Below are positions 8,297-17,225 of a DNA stretch of 64,000 nucleotides, piece by piece. The position numbers and the translations under genes were made by a program. The stretch is from Thalassotalea_A litorea (GTDB taxonomy: Bacteria; Pseudomonadota; Gammaproteobacteria; Enterobacterales; Alteromonadaceae), in NCBI RefSeq assembly GCF_043642205.1, contig NZ_JBHZSG010000004.1:124001-188000 (forward strand), written 5' to 3'. A model generated the notes under the pieces. It was given only the letters and a program-made list of their open reading frames with translations. It did no database searches and had not been told where the DNA came from. Within the stretch, counting starts at the first letter, position 1; the number at the start of each line of letters is the position of its first letter.

Positions 8297-11200
8297 ATGA
8301 AGCAACTCTTTCGACCGCGTCGGTTAACGACCGCATGTCTGTTTGCACTTTGCTCAACCAGTTTATCAGCATTCGCCGATCCTTCGCTGACTGAGCCGCA
8401 CGGTAAAGCCGTTGAATTTACGCTTATCACCGGTGATAAGGTATCCGCAGTCGTTAAAAATGACGGTTCATTGGCCGGCATCCGTTTATTGTCTGGAGAT
8501 GATCAAGAGGTCATCACCAGCATTTTTAAACGAGGCAATGACATTTATTTGGTGCCAGAAAAGGCCAAAGCCCTGGTGGATGCTCAAGCCATAGATCTGG
8601 AGCTGTTTAATATCAGCAAATTGCATCAATCTGGCTATGATGATGCTACTACACCTAACTTGCCCGTGATTATAGAGTATACCGATGGCAGCCTTGCCGG
8701 CAGTGCCACACCACAGGTTTTAGCTGGAACAGAGCTTATTGGTGAAATTGAAATTATTGATGCTGCAGCTTTCGGCATTCAAAAAGATAAGGCTGCAGAT
8801 GTCTTCGCAAAACTTACCGTTGACAGTAATGTTGAGGGGGTTTGGTTAGATGCAATGGTTCACGCCCACAAAACCTCTTCAAAAGAGGCCTTAACGACCA
8901 CGGTTCCACTGACGGGAGCTTATGGTAACTATGCTTCGACCTATAATGGTGAAGGCGTTACCGTGGCGGTTCTTGATACGGGCTACGATATCGAACATAG
9001 TGATCTAAACGGGCAAGTAATCGCATCGAAAGACTTTACCTGGTCTCGTAATGGTGTTGATGATTTAAACGGTCACGGTACGCATGTGGCAACCACAGTG
9101 GCTGGAACCGGTAAGGAGTCTGACGGTAAGTGGGTTGGTATGGCTCCTGGCGCAAACCTGTTAGTGGGCAAAGTCCTCGGCAATACGGGCGGTGGTTCCA
9201 CCTATGGAATTTTAAGCGGTATGCAATGGGCTGTCGACAATGGCGCCGACATCATTAATATGTCATTAGGCGGCACCGCGACCTATTGTGGTGGTCCTAT
9301 GGTTGATTTGGTTGAAGCGTATAGCGACCAGGTATTATTTGTAATCTCTGCGGGTAATAGTTTTACTCGTCAAACTATTGGCTCTCCAGGTTGCGCACCG
9401 AGCGCACTAACCGTTGGTGCCATTGACCGTGACAATAACACGGCATCATTTTCGTCTCGAGGCCCATCTCCTGACGGTCATTCCGCCAAGCCAGATATCG
9501 CCTCCCAGGGAGTAAATGTGGTTGCAGGCGCATCAGGTGGGTATGCCGATACGGCATATCGTAGCTTGTCCGGTACTTCGATGGCAGCACCTCATGTTGC
9601 CGGCGGTGCTGCACTCTTGATGCAGGCACGTCCGAACCTTAGTCCACAACAAGTGAAAAGTGTACTGACTTCATCGGCAGCGAATAATAACTCCCATGTT
9701 CTGGAGCAAGGCGCCGGACCAATGGACGTGAATCAGGCGATGATCCAGGCAGTGGTTGGCCAGGTGAATCAGGAATTGGGTCTATTCCCATATGGCCTGG
9801 ATAAACAACGAATCTATCGCGACGTTTCATTGCAAAACCTTAGTGATGAAGACATTAGCCTGAAATTGAAAGTCGATTTTATCGGTGAGGACGGTAATAC
9901 GCAATTACCTGCCACCATCGCAGGCTTAGACACTCATAGTGTCGTGATCCCCGCCAACGGTAGTGCAGAACTGCCGGTATGGATTGACCCAGGTGTTGCC
10001 TTGAGAAACTCAGCATATGGCACCATTACGGGCCGTATCATTGGAACCAGCACCGCTAACGGCGAACAACGTTTAAGTGTACCAGTGTCATTCTGGATCC
10101 AGGCTCCCCAGGTGGAACTGACCATTAACGCGATTGACATGCGCGGTAAGCCAGCAGTATCACCATCGCGTGCATTCATTGTTAATGAAGAGGATGACTG
10201 GGGGCAATCGGTTAGATTGACGAACGGTCAAGCGCAGGTGTCACTACCGAAAGGTGATTACACGGTTGTCGGCAATATAATGACCTATGATAACGATTCA
10301 GATTTTGGTGGTCTGGTTGAATCTGCCGCGCAAATGGCATATCTGAACAAAAAAATCGAGTCTGATACCTATCTTGAATTTGATGCCAGAACCGCACAGA
10401 AAGTTGAGTTTAAGACGGATCAGCCTATTTCAACTCAGGGCTATGCCTTTGGTTTTACCTACGCCTTGGATGACAACAAAGTGGCAAAACTGGCGGCAGT
10501 TGACCTTGCACCGGATTATGTAAAAGACATGTATCTCTGGTCACAGGGCCACGATGACAGATTCCGTTCATTCGTAACGACCCGTGCCTATGCACCGCAA
10601 TCCCGCATATTCATGGCCAATGGTCAGGAGCTTGACCCAGTGCGTCAAAGTCTGGCATTGACTTTCCATGGTGAGGGCAGTGCACAAGTGATAAACGTTG
10701 GTGACGCTGGTTATGCGACTGACTGGAGTCAATTTGATTTAGAAGGCAAGATCGCCCTGATTGCTCATCCATATTATGTGACTTCATACATGATAAAAAG
10801 TGTGATGGATCGGGGAGCAATTGGTGTTCTGTTTTATCGCCCGGGAACCTCTGGTCGTTATAAAGCCACCATTCACGGCACACCAAAAATACCGGTTGTC
10901 GGTTTAAGTGCTGAAGAAGGTGAATTACTGGCTTCTGAAGTTATCGCTGGCAATGATATCGTCCATTGGAGTGGCACCGCATTAGAGCGCTCTCCGTATG
11001 CTTATTCTTTACATCATATTACCGATGGCCGCAGTGACGGTGGTTTAATTCGTGTTCACGATAAAGATTTGCACACGATTGATGCCAAATACCATGCACA
11101 AAATGACGAGCGTCCGGCCTGGACCGATGTGATGGCAATGACCAATAGCAGTGGTGAGTTTTACTCTACCGGTAGCTCACAACTGATGATGTTGCCAATG

Positions 11201-12064
11201 CAGCGAAAAGAGTACTACACGGCAACGCCAAAAAATACCTGGACAAATATCGTTATGCCAAACTACCGCATACAAACGGATGGGGCTTATTTTGATGGTC
11301 CGCGTTTGATGAGAGCGGGAGCGAATGAAAAAACCAACTGGTTTAAAGGCCCGCGCGGTGCATCCTTGTTATCCAATGGTACGCCAATCGCATACCGTGA
11401 TACCAATGTGCTGAACTTTAAGTTTCCAGCGTATGGTGATTCTTCCGGTCATGATGGTATCGGTGGCTATAATGGTTCAACCGCCTATGGCATTCAGCTA
11501 AATGGTGAAAACCAATATCTTGATCAAGGTATGTTAAGTGTCCCAGATAACGTTTCTGACGTGCGTTTGGAAGTGCGATACACGCCACGAGGTGTTGGTG
11601 AACGATCGCCAGTGAATGATCATTTAGGTTCGTTTTATCAGGGAATTTTCTATTTTAACACCGATGCCAGTATCCAGGGAGCGCAACGCCTGTTAGTGCC
11701 GGTAGTTGATGTGCCCGTTGGTATCGACAATGCGATGATTGCAGGTCAGGCAGCACGCGTTAAAATCACCGGTATGGTTGATACGTTGGGCGCTGTACCG
11801 CTAAGCAGCGTTCGCCTGCAATATGGCTATGGTCAGGAGTGTTTGTTGGATGGTGTTTATGGGTTTTCTTATTGCCCAGTGTACCAGAAATTCAGCCCAG
11901 ATAACTGGCAGGATGCGCAGATTGAGCAAGTCGGTGACGACTGGTTCGCAATTATCCCAAATGATGCAGCCGCTGGTGAGTTTGTTCACCTGAGGGTTGA
12001 GGTTGCTGATATGCAGTCAAGTGCCAGCGAACAGACAACATTACGCGCTTATATGTTGAAATAG
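8297..12064 (+). CDS. Large secreted subtilisin-like (S8) serine peptidase with PA-type insert
   Basis: The 1255-residue precursor has a signal peptide (about residues 1-27, ending SAFA). An N-terminal pro-region contains TLITGDKV near residue 42, GYDDA near 113 and LPVIIEYTDG. The S8 catalytic domain covers about residues 205-470, with Asp227 in VLDTGYD, His260 in GHGTHVA, oxyanion Asn354 in SAGN and Ser428 in GTSMAAPH. A protease-associated-like segment lies near 800-890 (GAIGVLFYRPG and IPVVGLSAEEGE), followed by a long beta-rich tail. The layout recalls the 1,100-1,250-residue S8 peptidases common in actinobacteria. Start ATG follows AATAAGGAAC. It is probably secreted and degrades extracellular protein; the substrate is unknown. 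It has its own terminator and seems monocistronic. Confidence 0.9.
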   Translation: MKQLFRPRRLTTACLFALCSTSLSAFADPSLTEPHGKAVEFTLITGDKVSAVVKNDGSLAGIRLLSGDDQEVITSIFKRGNDIYLVPEKAKALVDAQAIDLELFNISKLHQSGYDDATTPNLPVIIEYTDGSLAGSATPQVLAGTELIGEIEIIDAAAFGIQKDKAADVFAKLTVDSNVEGVWLDAMVHAHKTSSKEALTTTVPLTGAYGNYASTYNGEGVTVAVLDTGYDIEHSDLNGQVIASKDFTWSRNGVDDLNGHGTHVATTVAGTGKESDGKWVGMAPGANLLVGKVLGNTGGGSTYGILSGMQWAVDNGADIINMSLGGTATYCGGPMVDLVEAYSDQVLFVISAGNSFTRQTIGSPGCAPSALTVGAIDRDNNTASFSSRGPSPDGHSAKPDIASQGVNVVAGASGGYADTAYRSLSGTSMAAPHVAGGAALLMQARPNLSPQQVKSVLTSSAANNNSHVLEQGAGPMDVNQAMIQAVVGQVNQELGLFPYGLDKQRIYRDVSLQNLSDEDISLKLKVDFIGEDGNTQLPATIAGLDTHSVVIPANGSAELPVWIDPGVALRNSAYGTITGRIIGTSTANGEQRLSVPVSFWIQAPQVELTINAIDMRGKPAVSPSRAFIVNEEDDWGQSVRLTNGQAQVSLPKGDYTVVGNIMTYDNDSDFGGLVESAAQMAYLNKKIESDTYLEFDARTAQKVEFKTDQPISTQGYAFGFTYALDDNKVAKLAAVDLAPDYVKDMYLWSQGHDDRFRSFVTTRAYAPQSRIFMANGQELDPVRQSLALTFHGEGSAQVINVGDAGYATDWSQFDLEGKIALIAHPYYVTSYMIKSVMDRGAIGVLFYRPGTSGRYKATIHGTPKIPVVGLSAEEGELLASEVIAGNDIVHWSGTALERSPYAYSLHHITDGRSDGGLIRVHDKDLHTIDAKYHAQNDERPAWTDVMAMTNSSGEFYSTGSSQLMMLPMQRKEYYTATPKNTWTNIVMPNYRIQTDGAYFDGPRLMRAGANEKTNWFKGPRGASLLSNGTPIAYRDTNVLNFKFPAYGDSSGHDGIGGYNGSTAYGIQLNGENQYLDQGMLSVPDNVSDVRLEVRYTPRGVGERSPVNDHLGSFYQGIFYFNTDASIQGAQRLLVPVVDVPVGIDNAMIAGQAARVKITGMVDTLGAVPLSSVRLQYGYGQECLLDGVYGFSYCPVYQKFSPDNWQDAQIEQVGDDWFAIIPNDAAAGEFVHLRVEVADMQSSASEQTTLRAYMLK

Positions 12065-12105
12065 TTTGTTAGATTAATTAACAAAAAAATCTTTCAAAAT
12101 TAATC

Positions 12106-12142
12106 AGGCCACATGTGATACAAGTCGCATGTGGCCTTTTTT
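12106..12142 (+). terminator. Terminator of the S8 peptidase gene
   Basis: The arms GGCCACATGTG (12108-12118) and CGCATGTGGCC (12126-12136) pair strongly and are followed by six T residues. Confidence 0.88.
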
Positions 12143-12698
12143 GATTGCGGTTTTTGGCAGAACTTTATCGTGATCAAGTAGGCATTGGTGCAATACCAAT
12201 CACATTAAGTTTGTGCACAACTCAGAGTTAGGGCAGAGGTTCAGTTACAACATAGGTTTCATCGATATAGTCATTCTATATTAATGAAATATAGGGTCGT
12301 AAATGGGCCTCTGGTAAACTCCCTACGGGTGAGTTTTAAAGGCACTTATCCTGCGTTACTGATTTTGACAATGGAATAACCATTCTCTGCAATCAAAGCC
12401 TTGTCTAAAAGCCTTTAAATTCTCACTGAGTGAGCAATAATTTAATGTGATTGGTATAACTGCTGAATAATAGGTTTGACCAGCTGTTGTCTGCCCTGAA
12501 TTTCTCACCACCTGTTTTGCCACTTAAGCTTCGCTCTATGCCATAGAGTTTACCGTTAATGCAGAAGCGACTTTATTGAACTTAATAAAATCCATTCAAA
12601 TGGTCATTCCTCAGGCTATTTTTTAATGACCAAAAGTCGACATTACAACCATCAAATATGATGCCAACATACACTGGCGAGGTTAGGGGGAAAATTAT
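12143..12698. other. Gene-free stretch containing a MITE-like element
   Basis: No intact gene is visible. The MITE-like element fills 12193-12457. Next to it, on the minus strand, about 12458-12569 can be read as a short frame containing KLYGIERSLSG. That fragment faintly recalls the IS66 transposase C-terminus but is too short to assign. The remainder up to the small membrane-protein gene shows no recognisable signal. Confidence 0.5.
12193..12457. mobile_element. MITE-like element with 16-bp terminal inverted repeats
   Basis: The left end ATACCAATCACATTAA (12193-12208) and right end TTAATGTGATTGGTAT (12442-12457) are perfect reverse complements bounding 265 bp without coding capacity. If the element proper begins at CCAATC, both ends abut TA, as expected for insertion by an IS630/Tc1-mariner-type transposase. 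A related end occurs at 38302-38328. The mobilising enzyme is not in the window. Confidence 0.7.
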
Positions 12699-12953
12699 TC
12701 ACTGACGACCAGAGTCTTGCTTATCCTTATCCCTTTCCTGCTCGCGCTTAACAAGAAGAAACGTAAGATACATTTTGGTAGGCAGAGAGAATATTAAGCC
12801 AAAGGCGATACATGAGGCGCCGATTATCATACCCGAGACACCCATTTTTTCAGGTAGATAAAATACGTGAAGCAGACAATAACCTAAGACCAATAAAAAA
12901 AGCCCAATACCTATCGCGATTTTAAGTAATTTAATTAATTTCGCTTCAGTCAT
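12699..12953 (-). CDS. Small two-helix inner-membrane protein, function unknown
   Basis: The 84-residue protein has a short charged N-terminus and two predicted membrane segments (about residues 10-32 and 38-66). Its tail is basic and polar, with KREQERDKDK. The ATG follows an AAGGAAAG ribosome site. It starts 25 bp after the glmU stop codon on the same strand, so it may be read through from glmU. I recognise no family. The good ribosome site and clear hydrophobic periodicity argue that the gene is real. Confidence 0.6.
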   Translation of the reverse strand: MTEAKLIKLLKIAIGIGLFLLVLGYCLLHVFYLPEKMGVSGMIIGASCIAFGLIFSLPTKMYLTFLLVKREQERDKDKQDSGRQ

Positions 12954-12978
12954 TGGGCTTTCCTTGAAATGAATTTAT

Positions 12979-14337
12979 CTATTTTTTGGTTGGGCGTTTC
13001 CAACCACTGATATTACGTTGCTTACCGCGAGCAACCGCAAGTGCATCATCTTCAACATCTTTAACAATGACAGAACCGGCAGCCGTTGTTGCCATATTAC
13101 CGATACTAACCGGTGCCACCAATGACGCATTAGAGCCGATAAATGCATGATCACCAATAATGGTTTGAGATTTATTAACGCCATCATAGTTGCAAGTAAT
13201 GGTGCCAGCGCCAATATTGGCCTTTATTCCAACGATGGTGTCACCCAAATAAGTTAAGTGTCCGGCTTTAGAGCCTGGACCTAACGTCGATTTTTTCATT
13301 TCCACAAAATTACCGACGTGAGCATCTTCCTTTAAGACTGAGCCAGGACGAATTCGCGCAAAAGGGCCAACACTGGATTTATTCTCAAGCACAGCATCCT
13401 CAATAATGGTGTTGGGTTTTACCACAACATCATCGCCAATCTGACAATTCGTTAAGATACAGTTGGCGCCAATCTCGACATTATTTCCCAGGGAAACATT
13501 GCCTGCAAAAATACAGTTGATATCGATTTTTACTTCTTCACCGATAGATAATTCACCGCGGATATCGATACGGGCAGGATCTCTCAGGCTAGCGCCGGCA
13601 ATCATTAACTCTGCAGCGCGTCGTGCCTGATAGGCTCGCTCCAATGTTGCCAGTTGCATACGGTTATTGGCACCTTCCACTTCTATCGCCGTATCCGGGT
13701 GAGCCGTGTGAATCACTTTGCCTTCATTATGGGCCATGGCAATGATATCGGTCAGGTAATATTCACCCTGGGCGTTATCATTGGATAAATTGCCAAGCCA
13801 GCGTTTTAGGTCGCCGCCATTAGCGAGCAGGATTCCCGTATTGACTTCGGTAATTTTTAACTGTTCTGGATTTGCATCTTTTTGTTCAACAATACCGACA
13901 ACCGTGCCGTTATCGCGAACAATTCTGCCATAACCTGTAGGGTCATCGAGTTCTACCGTAAGTAAGGCCATGGAATTATTCTGTTTTGCCGCTAACAGGC
14001 GTTCAAGCGTAGAAACTTGCGTTAATGGCACATCACCATATAGCACTAAAACATCTTCATCATCGTTAATGTGATCACGAGCCTGATCTACCGCATGACC
14101 CGTACCTAGCTGCTCTGCTTGCTCAACAAAGGTTAAATCATCGCCTTGAATGGCATTCTTAAGTACATCGCCGCCAAAACCATAAACCAGATTAATTTGC
14201 TGCGCATCCAATGCCCGCGCAGAATCGATTACGTGCTCAACCATGGACTTATGGGCCACGGGGTGCAGGACTTTGGGAAGTTTAGAACGCATGCGAGTGC
14301 CTTTACCCGCGGCTAAAATAACGACTGAAAGAGGCAT
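12979..14337 (-). CDS. glmU: Bifunctional UDP-GlcNAc pyrophosphorylase / glucosamine-1-phosphate acetyltransferase
   Basis: GlmU makes UDP-N-acetylglucosamine, the precursor of peptidoglycan and LPS, in two cytosolic steps. The N-terminal uridylyltransferase domain opens with LAAGKGTRMRSKLPK (residues 8-22). From about residue 250 the C-terminal half is a left-handed beta-helix of hexapeptide repeats, with KAGHLTYLGD carrying the probable catalytic His360. The length of 452 is close to E. coli GlmU (456). It lies just downstream of the ATP synthase operon, as in enterics, but a strong terminator at 14429-14452 separates them, so it probably has its own promoter. Confidence 0.97.
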   Translation of the reverse strand: MPLSVVILAAGKGTRMRSKLPKVLHPVAHKSMVEHVIDSARALDAQQINLVYGFGGDVLKNAIQGDDLTFVEQAEQLGTGHAVDQARDHINDDEDVLVLYGDVPLTQVSTLERLLAAKQNNSMALLTVELDDPTGYGRIVRDNGTVVGIVEQKDANPEQLKITEVNTGILLANGGDLKRWLGNLSNDNAQGEYYLTDIIAMAHNEGKVIHTAHPDTAIEVEGANNRMQLATLERAYQARRAAELMIAGASLRDPARIDIRGELSIGEEVKIDINCIFAGNVSLGNNVEIGANCILTNCQIGDDVVVKPNTIIEDAVLENKSSVGPFARIRPGSVLKEDAHVGNFVEMKKSTLGPGSKAGHLTYLGDTIVGIKANIGAGTITCNYDGVNKSQTIIGDHAFIGSNASLVAPVSIGNMATTAAGSVIVKDVEDDALAVARGKQRNISGWKRPTKK

Positions 14338-14426
14338 AATTTTCCCTATGTTTTTTTATTACCTATAGTTTAATCCGTTTTATTAGGTATTAAAAAACAA
14401 ATCATAAAATTTAACGGTATCAAAAC

Positions 14427-14454
14427 AAAAAAGGCGCCGTAAGGCGCCTTTTCT
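14427..14454 (-). terminator. ATP synthase operon terminator
   Basis: AAAAGGCGCC and GGCGCCTTTT form a GC-rich stem around a GTAA loop in the atpC-glmU gap. On the minus strand the stem is followed by a T-rich run, as expected for transcript end after atpC. Confidence 0.88.
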
Positions 14455-14475
14455 CAATAAAGAAAGTAATCGAAA

Positions 14476-14904
14476 TTACTTCTTCTTAAATTTATTTGCT
14501 TCCTGGATAACACGTAATTGCGCTACCGCTCTGGCTAGCTCCGCAGCAACCTCAGCATAATCGACATCGGCCGATGCATTACTGATGTGCTCTTCAGCAC
14601 GTTGCTTGGCTTCTAAAGCAGCTTGCTCATCCAGGTCACCACCACGTACTGCCACATCGGCAAGTACAGTAACGGAACCTGGTTGAACTTCCAACATACC
14701 ACCGGAAAGGTAAATAACCTCTTCGCCGCCATGTTGTTTAACAATACGCGCCATACCTGGTTTCAACGCAGTTAGTAAAGGCGCGTGACCAGGCATAATA
14801 CCTAGCTCACCTTCACTACCTGATATTTGTAATGATTCTACGCGACCAGAAAATAAACTTTCTTCAGCGCTTACTACATCCAAATGAACAGTCATGGCAG
14901 CCAT
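14476..14904 (-). CDS. atpC: ATP synthase F1 epsilon subunit
   Basis: Epsilon is a rotor-stalk and inhibitory subunit of F1. The 142-residue protein has the N-terminal beta-sandwich (VHLDVVSAEESLFSG, then GELGIMPGHAPLLTALKPG) and a C-terminal two-helix region (about residues 90-139) containing the alanine-rich LARAVAQLRV. The first ATG is preferred over a second at codon 4 because TAGGAGAGAAT lies directly upstream. It is the last gene of the operon, 17 bp after atpD. Confidence 0.97.
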   Translation of the reverse strand: MAAMTVHLDVVSAEESLFSGRVESLQISGSEGELGIMPGHAPLLTALKPGMARIVKQHGGEEVIYLSGGMLEVQPGSVTVLADVAVRGGDLDEQAALEAKQRAEEHISNASADVDYAEVAAELARAVAQLRVIQEANKFKKK

Positions 14905-14921
14905 ATTCTCTCCTAAGCCAA

Positions 14922-16307
14922 TTAAGCTTTCTGAGCTTTTTCTACGGCTTCGTCGATAGAACCAACCATGTAGAACGCTTGTTCTGGTAGTTCATCGTAA
15001 TCACCAGCCAGGATACCTTTAAAGCCAGCAATCGTGTCTTTCAGAGAAACGTACTTACCAGGAGAACCGGTAAATACCTCTGCCACGAAGAACGGCTGAG
15101 AAAGGAAACGCTCAATCTTACGAGCACGGGCAACGGTTTGCTTATCTTCTTCAGATAGCTCGTCCATACCCAAGATAGCAATGATATCTTTAAGCTCTTT
15201 ATAGCGTTGTAGTGTTGATTGAACACCACGAGCCACATCATAGTGCTCGTTACCAACAACTAATGGATCTAGCTGACGAGAAGTAGAATCTAGTGGATCG
15301 ATTGCCGGGTAGATACCCTGAGCGGCGATGTCACGAGAAAGTACAACCGTTGCGTCCAAGTGAGCGAAGGTTGTTGCCGGACTTGGGTCAGTCAAGTCAT
15401 CCGCAGGTACATATACCGCCTGGATTGACGTGATTGAGCCAGTCTTAGTTGATGTAATACGCTCTTGTAGAACACCCATCTCTTCTGCAAGAGTTGGCTG
15501 GTAACCTACCGCTGATGGCATACGACCCAGAAGTGCCGAAACCTCAGTACCCGCTAGGGTATAACGGTAAATGTTATCTACGAAGAATAGTACGTCACGA
15601 CCTTCGTCACGGAATTTTTCAGCCATGGTAAGACCGGTCATCGCAACACGAAGACGGTTACCCGGTGGCTCATTCATCTGACCGTAAACTAGCGCTACTT
15701 TATCAAGTACGTTAGATTCGCTCATTTCGTGATAGAAATCGTTACCTTCACGAGTACGCTCACCAACACCAGCGAATACTGAGAAACCGCTGTGCTCGAT
15801 TGCGATGTTACGGATAAGTTCCATCATGTTTACGGTTTTACCAACACCGGCACCACCGAACAGACCAACCTTACCACCTTTCGCGAAAGGACATACAAGG
15901 TCGATAACCTTGATACCTGTCTCTAAAAGCTCGTTAGAAGCGGCTTGCTCTTCATAAGAAGGCGCTTCACGGTGAATCGTCCAACGTTCTTCAGTTGCGA
16001 TGTCACCAGCTTCGTCGATTGGATTACCCAATACATCCATAATACGACCTAGAGTCGCAGTACCAACTGGTACCTGGATAGGGTTTCCTGTGTTCTCTAC
16101 ATTCAGACCACGACGCAAACCGTCAGATGAACCCATGGCAATAGTACGAACTACGCCACCACCTAGCTGTTGCTGTACTTCTAGTACGCGACCAGCCAGA
16201 TCACCTTCGGTGATAGTTAATGCGTCATATACCTGAGGTACAGCATTTTGTGGAAACTCTACGTCCACAACTGCGCCAATAACTGACACGATATTACCTG
16301 CACTCAT
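14922..16307 (-). CDS. atpD: ATP synthase F1 beta subunit (catalytic)
   Basis: This is the catalytic subunit of the F1 hexamer. The 461 residues include the P-loop GGAGVGKT at 151-158, GERTREGND and the DELSEED motif near 383. The length matches the family (E. coli 460). It lies between atpG and atpC in the standard order with short spacers, indicating co-transcription. Confidence 0.98.
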   Translation of the reverse strand: MSAGNIVSVIGAVVDVEFPQNAVPQVYDALTITEGDLAGRVLEVQQQLGGGVVRTIAMGSSDGLRRGLNVENTGNPIQVPVGTATLGRIMDVLGNPIDEAGDIATEERWTIHREAPSYEEQAASNELLETGIKVIDLVCPFAKGGKVGLFGGAGVGKTVNMMELIRNIAIEHSGFSVFAGVGERTREGNDFYHEMSESNVLDKVALVYGQMNEPPGNRLRVAMTGLTMAEKFRDEGRDVLFFVDNIYRYTLAGTEVSALLGRMPSAVGYQPTLAEEMGVLQERITSTKTGSITSIQAVYVPADDLTDPSPATTFAHLDATVVLSRDIAAQGIYPAIDPLDSTSRQLDPLVVGNEHYDVARGVQSTLQRYKELKDIIAILGMDELSEEDKQTVARARKIERFLSQPFFVAEVFTGSPGKYVSLKDTIAGFKGILAGDYDELPEQAFYMVGSIDEAVEKAQKA

Positions 16308-16340
16308 GTTTATTCCTCTAAACTTTAATTAAATCTCTGC

Positions 16341-17201
16341 CTATACCGCAGCCGCACCAGCAACAATCTCACTCAATTCTTGAGTAATCGCTGCCTGACG
16401 GGCCTTGTTGTATACCAATTGTAAGTCATCAATTAAGCTGCCTGCGTTATCGGTAGCGGCTTTCATCGCTACCATACGGGCTGCTTGCTCACTGGCTAGG
16501 TTTTCAACCACGCCTTGATATACCTGGGACTCAACGAAACGCACCATTAACTGATCAAGCAATGCTTGGGCATCAGGTTCGTAAATGTAGTCCCAGCGAT
16601 GGGTAATTTTGTCATCATCGGACTTAGGCAAAGGTAACAATTGATCGATAGTCGGCTTTTGACTCATAGTGTTTTCAAACTTGTTGTACACTACGAAAAG
16701 TCGGTCGATATCACCCTTGTCATAGGCGTCTAACATCACCTTAACAGAACCGATTAAATCAGTTACTGAAGGTTGGTCGCCTAAACCGGATTTTTGGGCA
16801 ACTATGTTGGCACCGAAACTTGCGAAGAAACCGGCTGCTTTCGAGCCGATTAATGCAAATTCCACTTCAGCACCTTGTTCCTGCCACTGGGCAGAGTCTT
16901 TCAATACAGACTTGAACAAGTTGACATTTAAGCCGCCACAAAGACCACGGTCGGTAGAAATAACGATATAGCCTACACGCTTAACTTCACGCTCTTCCAA
17001 ATAAGGATGGCGATATTCAAGTTGACCGCATGCAATGTGACCGATCACGTTTCTGATTTTCTCAGCGTAAGGACGTGTGGCAGCCATCGAATCTTGCGCA
17101 CGACGCATTTTCGATGCTGCAACCATTTCCATTGCGCTGGTGATCTTCTGTGTATTTTTAACACTTCCGATCTTGTCTTTAATTTCTTTACCACCGGCCA
17201 T
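16341..17201 (-). CDS. atpG: ATP synthase F1 gamma subunit
   Basis: Gamma is the central rotor shaft. The 286-residue protein shows the conserved N-terminal helix (MAGGKEIKDKIGSVKNTQKI), the STDRGLCGGLN motif near residue 90 and the C-terminal helix (RQAAITQELSEIVAGA) that inserts into the alpha-beta hexamer. Its length fits the family. It starts 24 bp after the atpA stop codon. Confidence 0.98.
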   Translation of the reverse strand: MAGGKEIKDKIGSVKNTQKITSAMEMVAASKMRRAQDSMAATRPYAEKIRNVIGHIACGQLEYRHPYLEEREVKRVGYIVISTDRGLCGGLNVNLFKSVLKDSAQWQEQGAEVEFALIGSKAAGFFASFGANIVAQKSGLGDQPSVTDLIGSVKVMLDAYDKGDIDRLFVVYNKFENTMSQKPTIDQLLPLPKSDDDKITHRWDYIYEPDAQALLDQLMVRFVESQVYQGVVENLASEQAARMVAMKAATDNAGSLIDDLQLVYNKARQAAITQELSEIVAGAAAV

Positions 17202-17225
17202 GACTATTGTCTCCGAAACTAATAA

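Noticed and set aside
12114..12129. TGTGA-N6-TCGCA CRP-like match after the S8 peptidase gene
   Set aside because: It coincides with the arms of the terminator hairpin and has no promoter context.
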